64,000 nucleotides of DNA from Pseudothermotoga thermarum DSM 5069 (lineage in GTDB: Bacteria; Thermotogota; Thermotogae; Thermotogales; DSM-5069): assembly GCF_000217815.1 (NCBI RefSeq), contig NC_015707.1, positions 1,972,014 through 2,036,013 on the forward strand, written 5' to 3'. The stretch's first letter is position 1, and every line of letters starts with the position of its first letter. The translations under genes and the position numbers were made by a program. Shown here piece by piece: positions 53,061 to 62,730 of this stretch. Below the pieces are notes generated by a model. The model saw nothing but the letters and a program-made list of their open reading frames with translations, ran no database searches and was not told the DNA's origin.

Positions 53061-54635
53061 GTGAAAAAATACATCGTCGTAACTGGTGGTGTCTTGAGCG
53101 GCGTAGGAAAAGGGATTTTCTCCGCTTCACTTGCAAGGCTGCTTAAGGAATGTGGTTTGAAAATAAACGTCCTGAAAATAGACCCTTACTTGAACGTCGA
53201 TGCGGGAACTATGAATCCAAATCAACACGGAGAAGTTTTCGTCACTGAGGATGGGTATGAAGCAGACCTTGACCTTGGGCATTATGAAAGATTCCTTGGG
53301 GAAGATATGAAAAGAACAAACAATTTGACTGCAGGGCAGATTTATTCGTTGGTCGTCCAAAAGGAAAGGGAAGGAAGCTACCTTGGTTCGACAGTTCAGA
53401 TAGTGCCGCACGTTACGGGTGAGATCAAAAAAAGGATTGAAGCACTTGATGGGGAAGTCAACGTCGTCGAAATAGGTGGAACGGTTGGAGACATAGAAAG
53501 CGAGGTGTTTCTTGAAAGTGTCCGTCAACTTGCTCTAGAAAAGCCAAGGGAAGATTTCATGTTCATCCATGTGACCTACGTGCCGTATTTGAAAACCACC
53601 AGAGAGTTCAAAACTAAACCAACCCAACAATCTGTTCAGCTTTTGCGCAGGTCTGGAATAAATCCAAACATGATCGTGGTGCGAAGCGAATTTGCAATGA
53701 ACGGAGACAGTTTGAAAAAAGTGGCACTTTTTGGTGGTGTTCCCCAGGATATGGTCATCAACTTGCCGGATGTTCCAAATGTGTATTCGATAGTTGAGCT
53801 ACTTTACAACCTTGAACTTCACAAAAAGGTTGCCGTGTGGTTGAAAATCGATCTTCCGCGTGAAACTTTTAACTGGGATTATCCAAAGGTTTTCAAACCT
53901 TTGAAGATTGCTTTGGTTGCAAAATATCTTGGAACAGATGATGCTTACAAAAGCATAGTTGAGTCGATACTGCTTTCTGGTGCCTCAAAACCAACGACAA
54001 TAGACGCGGAAATGCTTGAAGAAATGAACTACGAAGAAGTTTGTGCCGTGCTTGAAGAATTCGACGGCTTGATAATACCAGGTGGCTTTGGAAAAAGGGG
54101 AATAGAAGGAAAGATAAAGACAATTCAGTTTGCAAGGGAACACAAAAAACCAATCCTTGGAATCTGTCTTGGCATGCAGCTTATGGTTGTGGAATTTGCA
54201 AGAAACGTTGCAGGCTTAAAAGGGGCAAACTCAACGGAATTCGACCCGGACACACCACATCCAGTTGTCACGATGATGGAAGAACAAAAAAAGATCATGA
54301 AGCTCGGTGGAACGATGAGACTTGGATCGCAGGAAATGACCATTTTTGAAGGCACAAAACTTTACGAAATATACAAAACAACAAAAGCCAATGAAAGACA
54401 CAGACATAGATATGAAGTTAACTACGAGCAGTACAAAGACCTTTTCAAGTTCCCAGGCGAAAGTGGCTACAAACTCACCATAAGTGCGATGTCGCAGTTT
54501 GTTGAAGCTATAGAACTTGAAGAGCATCCTTACTTCATAGGCGTTCAATACCATCCGGAGTTCAAATCAAAGGTGGGAAATCCTCATCCCTTGTTCAAAG
54601 CGTTTGTGGACGTTTTGCAGAAAGGTAAACCTTAG
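53061..54635 (+). CDS. pyrG: CTP synthase
   Basis: Converts UTP to CTP with glutamine as nitrogen donor. The 524-residue protein has the synthetase P-loop (VVTGGVLSGVGKG), FVTEDGYEADLDLGHYERF, and the C-terminal class I glutamine amidotransferase domain with catalytic Cys in GICLGMQL and the His-x-Glu in QYHPEF. GTG 53061 is placed right after GAGAGGTGA; TTG 53058 is an alternative. Compared with many orthologues (about 530-545) it is slightly short but complete. Confidence 0.97.
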   Translation: MKKYIVVTGGVLSGVGKGIFSASLARLLKECGLKINVLKIDPYLNVDAGTMNPNQHGEVFVTEDGYEADLDLGHYERFLGEDMKRTNNLTAGQIYSLVVQKEREGSYLGSTVQIVPHVTGEIKKRIEALDGEVNVVEIGGTVGDIESEVFLESVRQLALEKPREDFMFIHVTYVPYLKTTREFKTKPTQQSVQLLRRSGINPNMIVVRSEFAMNGDSLKKVALFGGVPQDMVINLPDVPNVYSIVELLYNLELHKKVAVWLKIDLPRETFNWDYPKVFKPLKIALVAKYLGTDDAYKSIVESILLSGASKPTTIDAEMLEEMNYEEVCAVLEEFDGLIIPGGFGKRGIEGKIKTIQFAREHKKPILGICLGMQLMVVEFARNVAGLKGANSTEFDPDTPHPVVTMMEEQKKIMKLGGTMRLGSQEMTIFEGTKLYEIYKTTKANERHRHRYEVNYEQYKDLFKFPGESGYKLTISAMSQFVEAIELEEHPYFIGVQYHPEFKSKVGNPHPLFKAFVDVLQKGKP

Positions 54636-54708
54636 CATGCGAATAGATTGCAAGAACCATAGAAACCGTCTGGGAAAATTAGAATGAGCTTACCGCTGGC
54701 ACAAGTGA

Positions 54709-54786
54709 ACTATACTTGCAAATAAAGAATTAAAAGAAAAGTTAACCTACTTTGAGCCAAGTTACAAAAGATATCTCATCGAACCG
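54709..54786 (+). other. Start-less upstream frame of the subtilase
   Basis: After a TGA at 54706-54708 the subtilase frame is open for 26 more codons, and these read as protein-like (for example KELKEKLTYFEPSYKRYLIE), but contain no ATG, GTG or TTG. This looks like the remaining propeptide of a longer precursor whose signal sequence is gone. The rest of the 54636-54708 gap shows nothing recognisable. Confidence 0.55.
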
Positions 54787-56163
54787 TTGAAAAACGACGA
54801 ATGGAAAAAACTTCAAGATTCTGCGACAATAGAATCTTTGAAAGCTAAAGCAATTTCTTCCGCTGCTCAACCTAAAGATGAGGAATTTTGGAAATGGCTG
54901 TGGGGGGCAAGGAAAGTCAAGGCACCTGAGGCATGGAACCTTGGCTATACAGGTGCAGGGATAATTGTAGCTGTTGTTGATACTGGTGTAGATGGAACTC
55001 ACCCGGATCTACAAGGCCAGCTTGTTACTGGGTATAGACCCTTGACCAGAGAACTTCTTTCTCCTGATATGGATAGCAGCTATGGAGGATCTCACGGTAC
55101 TCATGTTGCTGGAACGATCGCAGCAAAGGACAACGACATTGGTATCATAGGAGTTGCTCCAAACGCAAAGATTATGCCAATTGTTATTTTTGATGATCTA
55201 GATCCAAATGATCCCAATAAGCAGAACGTATATATTGGAGATGACTTGGTGGCAGAAGGATTTTTGTGGGCAGCTGAGAATGGTGCGAAAATCTTCTCCA
55301 ACAGCTGGGGTGGCAAGGGTTATTCGATCACGCTTGCTCAAACAATTGCCCTTATAATGAAAGAATACAACGGTATTTTCGTTGCGTCAGCTGGAAACAG
55401 CCATACAGACGAAATTCATTATCCATCTTGTTATCCAGGTGTTATAAACGTTGCAGCAAGTACAGCAGAGGATGGTATAACTTATTTCTCAACTCGTGGT
55501 AGATGGATAACAGTCGCTGCTCCTGGAGATTTTACCATTCTTTCCACCGTGCCTGGACTTGGCAGCCCTGGTTATGAAGGTCATACCCTTGAAGATGAGG
55601 AAGGCGGAACCTATGATTTTTACGGTGGAACATCTATGGCAACGCCGCATGTTTCAGGTGTGATTGCATTGCTTCTTGAAAAACTTGCAAGTGAAAACAA
55701 AAGTTATACACCGTATCAAATTAGAAAACACATTGCTCAAACAGCCGATGACATAATGGCGCCAGGTTTTGACCACGACAGTGGTTGGGGAAGAGTGAAC
55801 GCTTACAAAGCTTTGACAACAACACTTCCAAAAGATACTGGAGCAAATGTGTTGCTTAGATTTTACGTTGAAATCAATGGTGAGTATCGTTATGCGCCCG
55901 AAGTCTATGTAACCATGTATCCAGAAAATTCAAACGTGCCGATTTACTATGGAAAGTCAAACGATGATGGTGAAGTATTCTTTGCGGCAATAGAACCTGG
56001 CAAATACGACGTTTACGCATGCTTTGGAGACGTGTGGTATTTGCAGAACCTTCACGGCATAGAGGTTACTATCGATGATCAGCTTACAAAGCATTTTGAA
56101 TTCACCTTTGCCAACGGCGATACGATTGTACCAGTATTCATGGGTTCAATAACTTTGCAGTAG
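54787..56163 (+). CDS. Subtilisin-like S8 protease, 5'-truncated
   Basis: The 458-residue frame has an intact S8 catalytic triad: Asp in VVDTGVDGTHPDL, His in GSHGTHVAGTIAA, and Ser in GGTSMATPHVSG, plus the oxyanion Asn region. A C-terminal domain (about 355-450: GKSNDDGEVFFAAIEPGKYD) is like small carboxypeptidase-regulatory β modules. It has no signal peptide, no ribosome site before TTG 54787, and an upstream open frame lacking any start, so it is probably a decayed secreted protease gene. Related enzymes in Thermotogae are secreted or membrane-bound. Confidence 0.75.
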   Translation: MKNDEWKKLQDSATIESLKAKAISSAAQPKDEEFWKWLWGARKVKAPEAWNLGYTGAGIIVAVVDTGVDGTHPDLQGQLVTGYRPLTRELLSPDMDSSYGGSHGTHVAGTIAAKDNDIGIIGVAPNAKIMPIVIFDDLDPNDPNKQNVYIGDDLVAEGFLWAAENGAKIFSNSWGGKGYSITLAQTIALIMKEYNGIFVASAGNSHTDEIHYPSCYPGVINVAASTAEDGITYFSTRGRWITVAAPGDFTILSTVPGLGSPGYEGHTLEDEEGGTYDFYGGTSMATPHVSGVIALLLEKLASENKSYTPYQIRKHIAQTADDIMAPGFDHDSGWGRVNAYKALTTTLPKDTGANVLLRFYVEINGEYRYAPEVYVTMYPENSNVPIYYGKSNDDGEVFFAAIEPGKYDVYACFGDVWYLQNLHGIEVTIDDQLTKHFEFTFANGDTIVPVFMGSITLQ

Positions 56164-56167
56164 AACA

Positions 56168-56200
56168 AAAAGAGGGGGTGCTTCCCCCTCTTTTCTTTGT
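56168..56200. terminator. Bidirectional terminator between subtilase and rny
   Basis: An 11-base-pair stem (AAAAGAGGGGG and its complement, 56168-56194) with loop TGCTT, T-rich on both strands, lies between the two convergent genes. Confidence 0.85.
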
Positions 56201-56210
56201 AATTTGAGCT

Positions 56211-57740
56211 TCACTTTGCATACGCGACTGAGCGTTTTTCTCTTATAACCACAACCTTCAAAACTCCTGGATATTCAACTTCTTCTTCTATTTTCTTGGC
56301 TATTTCGTAAGCGAGTTTTTCAGCTTCGGCATCGTCGACTTTTTCAGGTTCAACGATTACCCTGACTTCTCTTCCAGCTTGGATTGCGTAAGCTTTTTCG
56401 ACGTTTTTGAAGCTCATCGCTATCTTTTCCATCTTCACGATTCTTCTTATGTAGTTTTCCAAGCTCTCGCGTCTTGCTCCAGGTCTTGCTGCGGACAAAG
56501 CATCAGCTGCTGCGACCAAAACTGCCTCTGGACTTGCTGGATCTTCTTCGCCATGATGGCACATTATCATATTGATGACATAATCAGGTTCTCCATAACG
56601 TCTTGCGATTTCTGCACCGATTTCGGTGTGCGAGCCTTCCACCTCGTGGTCCAAAGCTTTGCCAATATCGTGTAGAAGTCCTCCTCGTTTGGCTTTTTCA
56701 ACGTCCAAATCCAGTTCCTCGGCCATCAACGCTGCAAGATGGGCAACTTCTATCGAATGATCCAAAACATTTTGACCATAACTTGTTCTGTATTTGAGTT
56801 TTCCAAGCAGTTTAACAAGTTCTGGATGTAATCCTGTAACACCCGTTGCAAAGGTTGCCTCTTCACCAGCCGCTTTGATGGCTTTTTCCACCTCTTGTTT
56901 TGCTTTTTCGTACATTTCTTCAATTCTTGCAGGATGTATTCTTCCATCCGCAACGAGTTTTTCCAAAGTAAGCCTTGCTATTTCTCTCCTTATCGGGTTG
57001 AAGCTTGACAAAACAACCACTTCCGGTGTGTCGTCGATTATCAAGTCAACTCCAGTTATTTTTTCGAAGGTCCTTATGTTTCTACCTTCACGTCCGATGA
57101 TCCTTCCCTTCATCTCGTCTGAAGGTAGACTTACGGTGGAAACGGTTATTTCTCCAACGTATTCAGGTGCATATCTTTGTATAGCCGTTGCTATGATCCT
57201 TTTTGCCTCTTTTTCGGCTTCTTCTTCATACCTTTCTTTGATCTGTTTGAACATAATTGCAAGGTCGTGTTCATAGCGTTCTTTTGCTTGCTGTAAAACT
57301 ATTTCTCTTGCTTCTTCAACGGTCATGCCAGCAAGTTGGGTTAGTTTTTCGCTGATTTCCTTTTCCTTTTGTTCGAGAATCTTTTTCTGCGATTCAAGTT
57401 GGTTCTTCAAGAGTTCAACGGCAGCTTCTTTTTTCTCAACCACTTCTTCTCGCTTTGAAATAAGTTCCTCGCGCCTCAAAAGTCTTTCTTCTAAAGCTCT
57501 TAGCTCTGCTTCTCTTTTCCTTCGCTCTTCTTCAAATTCTTCCTTCATTCTGTGAATTTCTTCTCTTGCTTCGACGATCGCTTTTTTCTTCATTTCTTGA
57601 GCTTCTTGTTCTGCTTTCTTTAAAATTGCCGTTGCATCCTGTTGAGCAGCCTTTATTCTTTTTTCTATTCCTGATTTGGCAACAAGATATCCAACAAAAA
57701 TTCCGGCAAGTGCACTCACTGCCACGAGAACTATCGTCAT
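56211..57740 (-). CDS. rny: Ribonuclease Y
   Basis: Membrane-bound endoribonuclease starting mRNA decay. The 509-residue protein has an N-terminal membrane helix (about 3-22), a long coiled coil (about 25-190), a KH domain around [20 protein letters not shown], and an HD domain ([18 protein letters not shown]). It starts 4 bases inside the recX end (ATGA overlap) and is the last gene of the recA operon, ending at a bidirectional terminator. Confidence 0.97.
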   Translation of the reverse strand: MTIVLVAVSALAGIFVGYLVAKSGIEKRIKAAQQDATAILKKAEQEAQEMKKKAIVEAREEIHRMKEEFEEERRKREAELRALEERLLRREELISKREEVVEKKEAAVELLKNQLESQKKILEQKEKEISEKLTQLAGMTVEEAREIVLQQAKERYEHDLAIMFKQIKERYEEEAEKEAKRIIATAIQRYAPEYVGEITVSTVSLPSDEMKGRIIGREGRNIRTFEKITGVDLIIDDTPEVVVLSSFNPIRREIARLTLEKLVADGRIHPARIEEMYEKAKQEVEKAIKAAGEEATFATGVTGLHPELVKLLGKLKYRTSYGQNVLDHSIEVAHLAALMAEELDLDVEKAKRGGLLHDIGKALDHEVEGSHTEIGAEIARRYGEPDYVINMIMCHHGEEDPASPEAVLVAAADALSAARPGARRESLENYIRRIVKMEKIAMSFKNVEKAYAIQAGREVRVIVEPEKVDDAEAEKLAYEIAKKIEEEVEYPGVLKVVVIREKRSVAYAK

Positions 57741-58186
57741 TCGTCAGCACCTCCTACTTCAGTGTCTAAAAGTTCTAGAAGATCTGGTGTAAAACCCCTT
57801 CGAAACAAATACTCTCTGGCTTTAGACTTGTCAACCCTATGAAGGTTTAAAATTCTTTTCATGATTTGCAACACATCGTTTTCCCTCAAGACCTCATCTA
57901 TGGCTTTTTCAACGGTTGCTTCGTCAACTTTCAATTCTTTCAACTTCATCTTGATCCTGAAAGGTCCGTATCCTTCAACGTTCAGCATGTGATCTGCGAA
58001 AAGTTTTGCAAATTTTTCATCGTTTATTATTCCTTTTTTCTCCAGCTCTTGGATGACTTTTTCGACGATTGCTTCATCAAATCCAGCTTCAAGGAGCCTT
58101 ATTTTCAGCTCCCACTTTGAACGTAAGCGGTATTTTAAAAGTCTTTTAGCGCGTTCAAGGGCTTTTTCGAACATTTGTTCATCCAT
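57737..58186 (-). CDS. recX: Regulatory protein RecX
   Basis: RecX modulates RecA filament assembly. The 149-residue all-helical protein has the typical three-helix repeats ([20 protein letters not shown] and [20 protein letters not shown], then [14 protein letters not shown]). It overlaps the recA end by 8 bases and rny by four, so the three are coupled. Confidence 0.93.
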   Translation of the reverse strand: MDEQMFEKALERAKRLLKYRLRSKWELKIRLLEAGFDEAIVEKVIQELEKKGIINDEKFAKLFADHMLNVEGYGPFRIKMKLKELKVDEATVEKAIDEVLRENDVLQIMKRILNLHRVDKSKAREYLFRRGFTPDLLELLDTEVGGADE

Positions 58187-59222
58187 TGTCGGCTCTTTTG
58201 ATCAAAGGCAAGTTGTATTTTTGCCTGATTTTGTTTTCAATTTCATCGGCAATCTGTGGATTTTCTTGCAAGAAAGCCACAACGTTGCTTTTGCCTTGGC
58301 CAAGGGTGTATTCCTTTCCGGAATCGGATACGTAGAAGAACCAGCTGCCTTTTCGTTGTATCAAACCTTCCGCCACGCCGACGTTGAATATCTCGTTTTC
58401 CCTCACGATACCCTTTCCATAGATGATGTCAAAATCGGCTTTTTTGAACGGTGGGGCGACTTTGTTTTTCACGACCTTTGCGTTGACGGTGTTTCCGATT
58501 ATTTCCGTTCCTTCTTTTATCGGTTCTCCTTTTCTGACCTCGATTCTCAGCGAAGCGTAGAACTTCAACGCAAGTCCACCAGTGGTGGTTTCTGGGCTTC
58601 CGTACATAACGCCTATTCTCATGCGTATTTGGTTTGTGAATATCACAATAGCCTTGGAGCGGCTGACGCTTCCTGCTATTTTCCTAAGAGCTTGTGACAT
58701 CAACCTTGCTTGAAGTCCAACCTGCAGATCTCCCATGCTTCCTTCTATTTCCACTCTTGGTACCAACGCTGCAACGGAATCAACCACAACCAAGTCGACT
58801 GCGTTACTTCTTACGAGTTCATCTACTATTTCCAAGGCTTGCTCTCCATAGTCAGGTTGGGATATCAGCAAGGTTTTAAGATCAACGCCAAGAGCCTTCG
58901 CATAGGTTGGATCCAAAGCATGTTCTGCATCGACTATTGCAGCTATCCCTCCAAGCTTTTGCACCTCTGCTATTGCGTGAAGAGCAAGCGTGGTTTTTCC
59001 ACTTGCCTCTGGGCCGTATATCTCCACTATCCTGCCTCTTGGATATCCTCCAACTCCTGTTGCTATATCTAAAGCCAATGAACCTGTTGGAACAACTTCA
59101 ACAGGTGTAACCTGGGTTTCTTCCCCCAAGATCATTATCGAACCTTTTCCAAAGGTGGTCTCGATTTTCTTTATGGCTTTTTCCAAGACCTCGAGTTTTT
59201 CCTTTTTCTCTTTTTCATTCAT
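58179..59222 (-). CDS. recA: Recombinase RecA
   Basis: Strand-exchange ATPase for homologous recombination. The 347-residue protein has Walker [10 protein letters not shown] at 70-78, Walker [11 protein letters not shown], the L1 and L2 loop regions including [20 protein letters not shown], and the C-terminal domain. It overlaps the thpR end by 8 bases. No SOS-type operator is obvious because it lies inside an operon. Confidence 0.99.
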   Translation of the reverse strand: MNEKEKKEKLEVLEKAIKKIETTFGKGSIMILGEETQVTPVEVVPTGSLALDIATGVGGYPRGRIVEIYGPEASGKTTLALHAIAEVQKLGGIAAIVDAEHALDPTYAKALGVDLKTLLISQPDYGEQALEIVDELVRSNAVDLVVVDSVAALVPRVEIEGSMGDLQVGLQARLMSQALRKIAGSVSRSKAIVIFTNQIRMRIGVMYGSPETTTGGLALKFYASLRIEVRKGEPIKEGTEIIGNTVNAKVVKNKVAPPFKKADFDIIYGKGIVRENEIFNVGVAEGLIQRKGSWFFYVSDSGKEYTLGQGKSNVVAFLQENPQIADEIENKIRQKYNLPLIKRADNG

Positions 59223-59781
59223 ACTTGATTACGCCTCCTTCGAATTGGCATTCGTACAACTTTTTATAAATTGGACCTGATGGCGTTAGCGTTGAAGAAT
59301 AAACGGCAAATCTGTCAACTGCAACCAATATTGGTTCGTAGGTTATATCCTCCAAAAGCGCTTTCCACGCTGGCGGAAGAGGATCTTTCACCCTGCCGAT
59401 GGTTATGTGGGGGGTGAACTTCTTTTCAAAGGAAAAGTTGTGCTTTGAAAGCTCTGCCTCCATTTCTTCGTAAAGTTTTTGAAGGGCTTGGTTTGTTCTA
59501 ACACCAAGCCATATCACCGCAGGTTTGTTGTTTTTGACGAAATACCCCAGTTTTTCAACGTGGTAGTAAAACGATGGGAAACCTTTTATTCGATCGTAAA
59601 GATGCCTCGTTATCTCGTCAACCTTTTTTGGATCAACCTCACCAAGGAAAAACAGCGTTAAATGTACATTTTCCCTGCTGACCCAATTGGCTTTAAAGCC
59701 TCTTCGCATCAGTTTTTCAACAATTTGCATGGCGACGTCTCTGACCTGTTCGTTGACATCAATTGCTATGAAAGTTCTCAC
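59215..59781 (-). CDS. thpR: RNA 2',3'-cyclic phosphodiesterase (2'-5' RNA ligase family, ThpR)
   Basis: The 188-residue protein has the two catalytic HxTx motifs of the 2H phosphoesterase family: HLTLFFLG and HITIGRV. These enzymes open 2',3'-cyclic phosphates or reversibly join 2'-5' RNA ends; the cellular role is unclear. GTG 59781 gives the typical start (RTFIAIDV) and follows GGGGGG by 6; a longer frame to 59880 lies inside pgsA. It overlaps the pgsA stop by four bases. Confidence 0.9.
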   Translation of the reverse strand: MRTFIAIDVNEQVRDVAMQIVEKLMRRGFKANWVSRENVHLTLFFLGEVDPKKVDEITRHLYDRIKGFPSFYYHVEKLGYFVKNNKPAVIWLGVRTNQALQKLYEEMEAELSKHNFSFEKKFTPHITIGRVKDPLPPAWKALLEDITYEPILVAVDRFAVYSSTLTPSGPIYKKLYECQFEGGVIKYE

Positions 59782-60302
59782 CTCGATCCCCCCAGTGCAG
59801 TTTTGTTCTGGTAAACATAAATAACCAGCGACAAAATCGTCAAAAATGCACTCAAGTAGATCAACAAAGCAGTAAACCATTCAAGTTTGAGTCCAAAGGC
59901 ATTTGAGAACAAAACGAAAATTAAAAGAATCATTTGAACGAATGTTTTCGCTTTTCCATAAATGTTTGCTTGAATGACAACACCGTTGTTTGCAGCAAGG
60001 ATCCTCACCGCACTTATGACTGTATCCCTTGATACGAAAAGAGCAACAAGCCAAGCTGGAACCTTCGGTATCAAAGCTATCATGACGCCGTTGACGAAGA
60101 CTTTGTCTGCTATTTGGTCGAAAACTTTTCCAAAGTTTGTCACTTGGTTCAACTTGCGAGCTGCTAAACCATCGAAATAGTCGGTTAAGGCGCCGACGAT
60201 GAACAGAAAAAGCGCCGGTTTCCAATGGCCAAGGGCTATGATCGGAAACATCGGTATGATCAAAAACATTCGAAAAAGTGTTAAAAAGTTTGCCAGGTTC
60301 AT
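59778..60302 (-). CDS. pgsA: CDP-diacylglycerol-glycerol-3-phosphate 3-phosphatidyltransferase
   Basis: Makes phosphatidylglycerophosphate in the membrane. The 174-residue protein has about five membrane helices and the CDP-alcohol phosphatidyltransferase motif D-G-x2-A-R-x8-G-x3-D-x3-D, seen in YFDGLAARKLNQVTNFGKVF then DQIAD. It overlaps rimO by four bases at its start. It is typical for PgsA, although related enzymes with other alcohols share the motif. Confidence 0.93.
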   Translation of the reverse strand: MNLANFLTLFRMFLIIPMFPIIALGHWKPALFLFIVGALTDYFDGLAARKLNQVTNFGKVFDQIADKVFVNGVMIALIPKVPAWLVALFVSRDTVISAVRILAANNGVVIQANIYGKAKTFVQMILLIFVLFSNAFGLKLEWFTALLIYLSAFLTILSLVIYVYQNKTALGGSR

Positions 60303-61597
60303 TCCACTAACACTCCCTTCAGATCATATTCCGTGGTGGAAGTTATCAAAACGGTGTAGAAATCTTTTGGTTTTATTCTCTTTGTTTTCTCCACCAAAAC
60401 AACCCCATCGATTTCTGGTGCATCCAAATGGCTTCTACCGATGTAATAGTTTTTGTTGGAAGATTCTACAAGGATACGAAGCTTTTTGTTTAAAAATCGC
60501 TTCAACCTTTCTTCGGAAATTTCGCTTTGAAGAAGCATTACTTCCTCTTGCCTTTGACTTGCCACTTCGTGTGGGACTTTTTCGGGAAATTGGCTTGCAA
60601 CTGTTCCTTCTTCTTCAGAGTAAATGAAACAACCAAGTCTGTCGAACTTTGCTTCTTGCAGAAAATTCAAAAGTTGTTCAAAATCTTCGTCGGTTTCACC
60701 TGGAAAACCAACTATGATACTGGTTCTTATCGCACTGTCTGGATTGATTTTTCTTATTTTTTCTATCAGTTCCAAAAGCTGTTCTGCTGTTTTTGTCCTT
60801 CCCATTCTTTTCAAAATTTTGTCGCTACCGTGTTGCACGGGTATATCGAGGTACGGCAAAACCTTTTCCAAACCAAGCATCGCTTCAATGATTTCATCCG
60901 TCAAATGATCGGGATGAAGGTACATCACCCTTATGGTGAAATCTTTTTCAAGTTTGTTGAGCCTTTCAAGAAGCGTTGGAAGGGAAGGTTTACCGTAAAG
61001 GTCAACACCGTAGGCGGTTGTATCTTGCGCCACCAGGATTAGTTCTTTCACGCCTTGTTCTATGAGTTCTGCGGCTTCTTTTTCTATACTTTCAAGCGTT
61101 CGACTTTTGAAAGCTCCTTTGAAGGCCGGGATAGAGCAAAAAGTGCAGGCTCTATCGCAACCATCGGCGATTTTAATGTAAGCAAAGGTTTTTCCCTTTT
61201 CACACCTTGACGATTCTTCGTAAACGGTGATGGGATCTTTGACAAGGAACTTTACGCGGTTTTCAACAGCATCGGCAACTTCGCTTGGGGGTAAAATCCC
61301 GTACCAAGCGTCAACTTCAGGTATTTCCTTTGCAAGTTCATCGGCGTACCTTTGAACAAGACAACCCTTTACACAAAGAAAAAAGTTGTGCTTCGATTTA
61401 AACTGCGCAAAGGTTAATATTTCGTCTATTGCTTCCTTTTTTGCATCTTCTATGAATGCGCATGTATCTATTATTATTACATCGGCTTTTTTTGCATCCT
61501 TTACGATCTCATGGCCCCGGTGGCGTAGTATCGCCTCCAGGACATTGCAATCTGCCTCGTTCTTTGGACAACCTAAAACCTTTATTCCTATTTTCAT
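60299..61597 (-). CDS. rimO: Ribosomal protein S12 methylthiotransferase RimO
   Basis: Radical SAM enzyme adding a methylthio group to the conserved aspartate of ribosomal protein S12. The 432-residue protein has an N-terminal UPF0004 domain with cysteines (LGCPKNEADC, IDTCAF, VKGCLVQRY), the radical SAM cluster CDRACTFC, and a C-terminal TRAM domain. ATG 61597 is 7 bases after GGGTGAT; the GTG at 61609 would overlap it. The upstream DUF4416 frame runs 89 bases into this gene. Confidence 0.95.
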   Translation of the reverse strand: MKIGIKVLGCPKNEADCNVLEAILRHRGHEIVKDAKKADVIIIDTCAFIEDAKKEAIDEILTFAQFKSKHNFFLCVKGCLVQRYADELAKEIPEVDAWYGILPPSEVADAVENRVKFLVKDPITVYEESSRCEKGKTFAYIKIADGCDRACTFCSIPAFKGAFKSRTLESIEKEAAELIEQGVKELILVAQDTTAYGVDLYGKPSLPTLLERLNKLEKDFTIRVMYLHPDHLTDEIIEAMLGLEKVLPYLDIPVQHGSDKILKRMGRTKTAEQLLELIEKIRKINPDSAIRTSIIVGFPGETDEDFEQLLNFLQEAKFDRLGCFIYSEEEGTVASQFPEKVPHEVASQRQEEVMLLQSEISEERLKRFLNKKLRILVESSNKNYYIGRSHLDAPEIDGVVLVEKTKRIKPKDFYTVLITSTTEYDLKGVLVE

Positions 61598-62147
61598 TGA
61601 TTTCATCACCCTTTAGCAACCGTTTTCTTTTCTCGATGTAAAGTTTGCGGATGTGTTCAAGTTCTTTTTTGTAAACCTCGCTTTGATAATTTGGATAGGT
61701 AAATTCCCAATGTCTAAATTCACCAGACAAGTACATCAAAGTCACTTCTGCGTAAATGCCGTTTTTCAAATAGATCCTGTTTGCCCAAGGCTTTGTTGAA
61801 GCCAAGACAAAATTCATGTGGTGAACATAACCCGGATCAAGGTTGAACCTTCTTTTTCCCTCAACTGCGTATTTTTTCTCAAGCCAATTCGTGTAGATTT
61901 TTACATCCGCTAAAAGTGATGGATGTATTAACTTTTCAAAGCTCAAAAGCTTTCCAGTCAAATTAGATCCCAATTCGTCGTTGTAATAAGCTGTGTAAAT
62001 TCCAAATGGTAGTTCTGGTGAAATGTAATCGATCGGTCCAAATTTTTCTTCAAGTTCTCCTCTTAACTCGTTGATCCAATAGTCCACGTATTGTGAGAAT
62101 ATGAAAATCACAAGGTTTACAAGCTCAACTTTCTTTATTTCTCCCAC
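61509..62147 (-). CDS. DUF4416 family protein with unusual C-terminal extension
   Basis: The 212-residue protein matches the uncharacterised DUF4416 family (SPELPFGIYTAYYNDELGSN, RRFNLDPGYVHHMNFVLAST). It has no membrane segment. The last ~35 residues (from about KRLLKGDE) overlap rimO in another frame and have low-complexity composition, unlike a conserved tail. A TAA one base out of phase at 61614-61616 would end it just before rimO, so a one-base frameshift or error is likely. Function unknown. Confidence 0.8.
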   Translation of the reverse strand: MGEIKKVELVNLVIFIFSQYVDYWINELRGELEEKFGPIDYISPELPFGIYTAYYNDELGSNLTGKLLSFEKLIHPSLLADVKIYTNWLEKKYAVEGKRRFNLDPGYVHHMNFVLASTKPWANRIYLKNGIYAEVTLMYLSGEFRHWEFTYPNYQSEVYKKELEHIRKLYIEKRKRLLKGDEINENRNKGFRLSKERGRLQCPGGDTTPPGP

Positions 62148-62713
62148 ACGATCACCTCGAAGTTCTCAGCCAAAATTCTCCATTCTTTGGACATTGTTCT
62201 AATCGCGCAAACACCTTTGTTGTTGGTGACCTTGTACCTTTTACCAACCTGCAGCAAAACGGTTTCGTTTGGATTCAAAGCAAGTCCTTCGAAGTAAACC
62301 ACATCGTTTGACAAGTTGATGAACTTTATGTTCATGTTCTTCAAGGTTTTGAAGAAGTTATAACCTGAGTAAACAAAAAAGATCAACGAAGCTGCAAATA
62401 ATCCAACCAGCAAAAATTTTCCAAGGTCACCGTTTAAAAAACTTTTTGAAGTTGGCTTTGGTTCAACTTTTTTTGGTTCATATACTTCAAGGATTTCTTC
62501 CGGCTTTAGCCCGACCAACGTTGCATACTCTTTAATGTACTGTTTGACATAAAACGGTGCATCGACTCGGTCAAAGGCACCTTCTTCGATCATTCTGATC
62601 TTCCATGCCGGTATTTTTAAAGCTTCGGCTACTTGCTCAACGCTTAAATCTTTTTCTTCTCTGGCATTTTTCAACTTTTCCCCTATGGTTTTCCACTTTT
62701 CCACTTTCACCAC
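62135..62713 (-). CDS. RodZ-like helix-turn-helix membrane protein
   Basis: The 192-residue protein has an N-terminal HTH_25-type domain (about 8-70: LKNAREEKDLSVEQVAEALK), a single membrane helix (about 98-120), and a short strand-rich outer domain. This is the layout of RodZ, a cytoskeleton partner of MreB, in a reduced size. The start is a GTG at 62713 close to GAAGTGG. It overlaps the DUF4416 gene by 13 bases. Confidence 0.8.
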   Translation of the reverse strand: MVKVEKWKTIGEKLKNAREEKDLSVEQVAEALKIPAWKIRMIEEGAFDRVDAPFYVKQYIKEYATLVGLKPEEILEVYEPKKVEPKPTSKSFLNGDLGKFLLVGLFAASLIFFVYSGYNFFKTLKNMNIKFINLSNDVVYFEGLALNPNETVLLQVGKRYKVTNNKGVCAIRTMSKEWRILAENFEVIVWEK

Positions 62714-62730
62714 TTCCCAGTCAATAAAAA

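Noticed and set aside
59782-59880. Extended N-terminus for thpR
   Set aside because: It lies inside pgsA, lacks family similarity, and the GTG at 59781 has a good ribosome site.
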